64,000 nucleotides of DNA from Planctomycetota bacterium (GTDB taxonomy: Bacteria; Planctomycetota; Phycisphaerae; Phycisphaerales; UBA1924). This document shows, one piece after another, positions 60,621 to 64,000 of the stretch (the stretch's first letter is position 1; every line of letters starts with the position of its first letter). A program made the position numbers and the translations under genes. The stretch spans positions 62,001 through 126,000 of the forward strand of contig CAUJHH010000072.1 of assembly GCA_963204725.1 (NCBI GenBank). Direction: 5' to 3'. The notes beneath the pieces were generated by a model. The model did no database searches, had not been told where the DNA came from, and saw nothing but the letters and a program-made list of their open reading frames with translations.

Positions 60621-62408
60621 ATGTTCCGGATTCGTCAGATTGTCGATGGCTCACTCCCCCGCGACAAGCGCGATCTTGAGGAGATCGTCGGCATGCTGCG
60701 CGAGCGGCTCCCCGGCGTGCCGGAGCGGGATCTCCAGAAGCTTCCAGGCACACTGAGCGATCCGCTGAGCGCGCAGTTTCGATCTCTGCTCTTTGTCGCC
60801 GATGATCTCAGGGGAGACTTGAAGGGCTTCGCGCTGATCCTGCACGCGCCAGACCTCGGCTTCTGCCTGCTCGACTACATCGTCACGGGTCAGAAGCTCG
60901 CGGGACGCGGCGTCGGTGGTGCGCTCTACGAGCGTGCGCGTGACGCTGCGCGTGCCACCGGCTCGATGGGCCTCTTTTTCGAGTGCCTGCCGGACGATCC
61001 CGCGGCGTGCTCCAAGCCGGATTACGCGGTGGCCAACGCCGCGAGGCTTCGCTTCTATGCCCGCTACGGCGCACGGCCAATCGTCAACACCGGTTACGAG
61101 ACACCCATCAAGCCGGGCGACCTCGATCTGCCGCACCTGATGTTCGACGATCTGGACACCGGAAAGGACTTGTCTCGGGATGTCTGTCGCGCCGTGGTTC
61201 GGGCGATCCTGGAACGCAAATACGCGCACCTCTGCCCTCCGGAGTACGTCGAGCGCGTGATAGGGTCGATCTCGGACGACCCGGTGAAACTCCGCGCCGG
61301 CCGCAACGGACGGGGGGCGCCCAAGGCGGTCGCGCCGAAAGAGCCGGTTCGCACCGGCGAGTCGCTCATCGCGCTGATCGTCAACGACAAGCACGATATC
61401 CACCACGTGCGAGAGCGCGGCTACGTCGAAGCACCCGTTCGTGTTCGGTCGATCCTCCAGGGGATCGAGCCTACCGGTCTGTTCTGGAAGGTCGACGCGA
61501 CACAGCATCCGGAGTCCTGTATCCGTGCCGTGCACGACGATGATTTCGTTGACTACCTCAAACGCGTCTGCGGCTCGCTCTCGGAGACCAAGAGCGTCTA
61601 TCCATATGTCTTCCCGATCCGCAACCGCGCCCGCCCGCCCAAGGACGCGGCCTATGCGGCGGGGTACTACTGCATCGACACCTTCACACCCCTGAACAAG
61701 AACGCATTCCTCGCGGCACGGCGTGCGGTCGACTGCGCGATGACCGGCGCGGATGTCCTGCTCAACGGCCACGGCCTCGCGTACGCGCTCGTGAGGCCAC
61801 CCGGCCACCACGCGGAGCGTCGCGCGTTCGGCGGGTTCTGTTACTTCTGCACCGCGGCGGTCGCGACCCAGTACCTTTCGGGGATTGGCCGAGTCGCGAT
61901 GCTCGACATCGATTATCACCACGGGAACGGGCAACAGGACATTTTCTACAACCGCGCCGATGTGCTGACGGTTTCCATCCACGGGCACCCGAGCGTCGCG
62001 TATCCCTTCTTCACGGGCTTTGAGGAGGAGACGGGCGAGGGCGCGGGCGAGGGATTCAACGTCAACCTGACACTGCCCGAGAAGATCGATGCCGCGCTGT
62101 ACCATCGCACGCTGGCGGCCGCGCTCGACCGCATCAAGGCATTTGCGCCGAAGTTTCTGGTGCTCTCGCTCGGGTTCGACACGGGCCGGGGAGATCCGAC
62201 CGGGACCTGGCCACTGAAGCCGGAAGACTTCACCAAGGTGGGTCGCGTGATCGGAGAACTCGGCCGGCCAACCCTCGTCGTGCAGGAGGGTGGATATCGC
62301 ACCACGTCTCTCGGGGCGAACGCTGCCGCATTCTTCACCGGACTATCGGCCGGGGCGAAGCCGAGCATCATCATGCCGATCACGCCCATTCAAAAGTTGG
62401 AGGGTTGA
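60621..62408 (+). CDS. GNAT-histone-deacetylase-family fusion
   Basis: 595 residues. Residues 1-180 are a GNAT domain (GRGVGGALYERARD, LRFYARYGARPIVNTGY); about 245-595 form an HDAC/acetylpolyamine-amidohydrolase domain: tandem His396-397 in PPGHHAERR, zinc ligands Asp431 and His433 in LDIDYHHGNGQQD, Asp520 in GFDTGRGDP and Tyr559 in EGGYR. All catalytic positions are kept. An enzyme that can both add and remove acetyl groups is unusual. Three bases after ligase B and three before GNAT2. Confidence 0.92.
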   Translation: MFRIRQIVDGSLPRDKRDLEEIVGMLRERLPGVPERDLQKLPGTLSDPLSAQFRSLLFVADDLRGDLKGFALILHAPDLGFCLLDYIVTGQKLAGRGVGGALYERARDAARATGSMGLFFECLPDDPAACSKPDYAVANAARLRFYARYGARPIVNTGYETPIKPGDLDLPHLMFDDLDTGKDLSRDVCRAVVRAILERKYAHLCPPEYVERVIGSISDDPVKLRAGRNGRGAPKAVAPKEPVRTGESLIALIVNDKHDIHHVRERGYVEAPVRVRSILQGIEPTGLFWKVDATQHPESCIRAVHDDDFVDYLKRVCGSLSETKSVYPYVFPIRNRARPPKDAAYAAGYYCIDTFTPLNKNAFLAARRAVDCAMTGADVLLNGHGLAYALVRPPGHHAERRAFGGFCYFCTAAVATQYLSGIGRVAMLDIDYHHGNGQQDIFYNRADVLTVSIHGHPSVAYPFFTGFEEETGEGAGEGFNVNLTLPEKIDAALYHRTLAAALDRIKAFAPKFLVLSLGFDTGRGDPTGTWPLKPEDFTKVGRVIGELGRPTLVVQEGGYRTTSLGANAAAFFTGLSAGAKPSIIMPITPIQKLEG

Positions 62409-62411
62409 ATC

Positions 62412-62954
62412 GTGTCCGAATCAGATTCCAGCTCGATCAATCATGATGCGCTGCCGGGCCTGATGCTGCGGGATGAACCGACAAGGGCGGATGTCGAGTG
62501 TGTCCGCGCGATTGTGTCCAGCAGCTCGTTCTTCAACGCTGCAGAGATCGATATCGCGTGCGAGCTGGTTGAAGAGACACTGGCGAAGGGGCAGACCGAC
62601 GGCTACCGCTTTCTCTTTGCAGATATCCCGGATCCGCGTCCGCACGGCAGGTTGCGCACGATCGGCTATACCTGCTACGGTCAGACGCCTTGCACCATCG
62701 GTACCTTTGACCTCTACTGGATCGCGGTGCACAACGATCTGCGTTCAAAGGGACTGGGAGCGCTCCTCCAGAAAGAGACCGAGGCTCGCATCCGCCTGCT
62801 CGGGGGGCGGCGCGTCTTTGCCGAGACTTCGGGTCGGGAGCAGTACGAGCCGACCCGCCGCTTCTACGTCAAGCTCGGGTATAAGGCGGAGGCCCGGCTC
62901 GCGGATTTCTACGCGCCTGGGGACGACAAGGTGATCTACGGGATGACGCTCTGA
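62412..62954 (+). CDS. GNAT-family acetyltransferase (GNAT2)
   Basis: 180 residues from a GTG, with GGAGG nine bases upstream. GNAT motif YWIAVHNDLRSKGLGALLQKETE and TRRFYVKLGYKAEARLADFYAPGDDKVIYG. Its C-terminal signature is like the acetyltransferases next to ATP-grasp ligases. Last gene of the cluster. Confidence 0.85.
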   Translation: MSESDSSSINHDALPGLMLRDEPTRADVECVRAIVSSSSFFNAAEIDIACELVEETLAKGQTDGYRFLFADIPDPRPHGRLRTIGYTCYGQTPCTIGTFDLYWIAVHNDLRSKGLGALLQKETEARIRLLGGRRVFAETSGREQYEPTRRFYVKLGYKAEARLADFYAPGDDKVIYGMTL

Positions 62955-63049
62955 ATCACCCGCCCGAGGGCCGTGTCGCGCGGCTCCAAATGCCACGAGC
63001 CCTTCGATCCAAATCGGACTACTACGATCCAGCCCACAGGAGTGCCCTC

Positions 63050-64000
63050 ATGCCTGATCTCGTCCGTGGCAACGCCGTCATTGGTCAGTCCGGCGGCCCA
63101 ACCGCCGTTATCAACCAGTCGCTCGTCGGAGTGATCGAGGGGCTCCGCTGGGGCCTTCACGCGTCGGGGCACGTCGGCAAAATCCTTGGAATGAAGCACG
63201 CGGTGCGCGGGCTGACGGCTGGGCAGTTCCACGACTTCACAGACACCCACCAGGATGTGCTCGATCGGCTCGCGATGACGCCCTCGGCTGGGCTCGGCTC
63301 GACCCGCGACAAGCCGGATCGGGCGTACTGCGAGCGGATTCTGGAGGCGTGCAAGAAGAACGACGCGCGATACTTCTACTACATCGGCGGCAACGACTCG
63401 AGCGATACATGCCGCATCGTGCGCGAGATGGCGGTTGCGTCCGGCTACGACATGCGCTGCTTCCACGTGCCGAAGACCGTCGACAACGATCTGATGGAGA
63501 ACGACCACACGCCCGGATTCCCCTCTGCCGCGAGGTTCGTCGCGATGGCGTGCATGGCCGATTTCATGGACAACATCTCGCTTCCCGGCATCAAGATCAA
63601 CGTGGTGATGGGGCGACACGCGGGGTTCCTCACGGCGGCGAGCGCTCTGGCACGCCGCCACGACCGGCACCTCAACCCGCACATCATGGGGGAGTCGACA
63701 GACGGGCCCCAGTTGATCTACGTGCCCGAGGTGCCGTTCGAGACCGACCGATTCCTTGCCGATGTCGAGGCCGTCTATGCGAAGAAGGGACGCTGCCACA
63801 TCGTCGTTTCGGAGGGCATCTCGGATGCGAGCGGCACGCCGATCGGAGCGACACTGATCAAGGGCGGGCAGGTTGATGCCCACGGAAACGTCCAGCTCTC
63901 CGGCTCGGGCGCGCTCGGCGATCAGCTCTCGGACCTCATCAAGCAGAGGCTGACACCCGCTGGAGGAAAGCCGCCGAGAGTGCGTGCGGACACCTTTGGG
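63050..64000 (+). CDS. pfp: pyrophosphate-type 6-phosphofructokinase, 3' end cut by the window
   Basis: 317 codons visible, AGGAG nine bases before the ATG; the stop lies beyond the window. PFK family: NAVIGQSGGPTAVINQSLVG, YYIGGNDSSDTCRIV (113-), HVPKTVDNDL (141-148) and VVMGRHAGFLTAASA. The Asp after GGN and the Lys in PKTVDND are the residues that mark PPi-dependent rather than ATP-dependent enzymes. It interconverts fructose 6-phosphate and fructose 1,6-bisphosphate. Confidence 0.92.
   Translation, partial: MPDLVRGNAVIGQSGGPTAVINQSLVGVIEGLRWGLHASGHVGKILGMKHAVRGLTAGQFHDFTDTHQDVLDRLAMTPSAGLGSTRDKPDRAYCERILEACKKNDARYFYYIGGNDSSDTCRIVREMAVASGYDMRCFHVPKTVDNDLMENDHTPGFPSAARFVAMACMADFMDNISLPGIKINVVMGRHAGFLTAASALARRHDRHLNPHIMGESTDGPQLIYVPEVPFETDRFLADVEAVYAKKGRCHIVVSEGISDASGTPIGATLIKGGQVDAHGNVQLSGSGALGDQLSDLIKQRLTPAGGKPPRVRADTFG

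Noticed and set aside
1..64000. tRNA, rRNA or riboswitch genes
   Set aside because: None recognised by eye; intergenic gaps are short and show no cloverleaf or known aptamer core. A covariance-model scan would settle this.

Overview
The window looks like the chromosome of a flagellated planctomycete, most likely of the class Phycisphaerae. This rests on very GC-rich coding DNA, a PEP-CTERM-like protein ending in a poly-arginine tail, a secreted protein ending in two dockerin/EF-hand-like repeats, menaquinone synthesis by the futalosine route (MqnC), a PPi-type phosphofructokinase and an unusual EF-P. Taxonomy is inference; no rRNA or tRNA gene was seen.

Layout. 1-0.77 kb: 3' part of a less GC-rich HEPN-like gene at the window edge. 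0.8-7.5 kb: alpha-L-fucosidase with a carbohydrate-binding tail, then a minus-strand run (beta-propeller lipoprotein, acetyl-xylan-esterase-like hydrolase, two unknowns) and a pseudouridine synthase. 7.5-8.1 kb: a noncoding block with a REPIN-like inverted doublet. 8.1-12.8 kb: citrate synthase, rhomboid protease, TrpF, MqnC. 12.9-16.8 kb: an accessory patch holding a PIN-like protein, a small membrane protein, a methyltransferase and a helix-turn-helix ORF interrupted in frame by dispersed repeats. 16.8-20.4 kb: Tat-exported metallo-hydrolase, EF-P, shikimate kinase, Xer recombinase.

20.5-30.9 kb is a late flagellar cluster on the minus strand, read as flgI, rod-binding protein, flgN, flgK, flgL, fliW, csrA and two flagellins. 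Both flagellin Shine-Dalgarno regions carry the same 12-base CsrA-site-like sequence, so a FliW-CsrA-flagellin control loop is probably encoded in one place. A perfect 21-bp inverted repeat lies between flgI and the divergent PIN-TRAM gene.

31-57 kb is mostly housekeeping and envelope genes: PIN-TRAM protein, surface proteins, PilZ-like protein, NeuB-type sialic acid synthase, CoaD, HIT hydrolase, large zinc metalloprotease, YihY-type membrane protein, Fpg glycosylase, M16 protease, an HTH/membrane pair with its own promoter and operator, DEAD-box helicase, glycosyltransferase, Dus, and a DUF1573-rhodanese-MauE operon.

57-64 kb: ribosomal protein S18, a free-methionine sulfoxide reductase, then a tight cluster of five genes (GNAT, two D-Ala-D-Ala-ligase-like ATP-grasp enzymes, a GNAT-histone-deacetylase fusion, GNAT). 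I consider this the best candidate for an undescribed small-molecule or peptide pathway. A PPi-type phosphofructokinase runs off the end.
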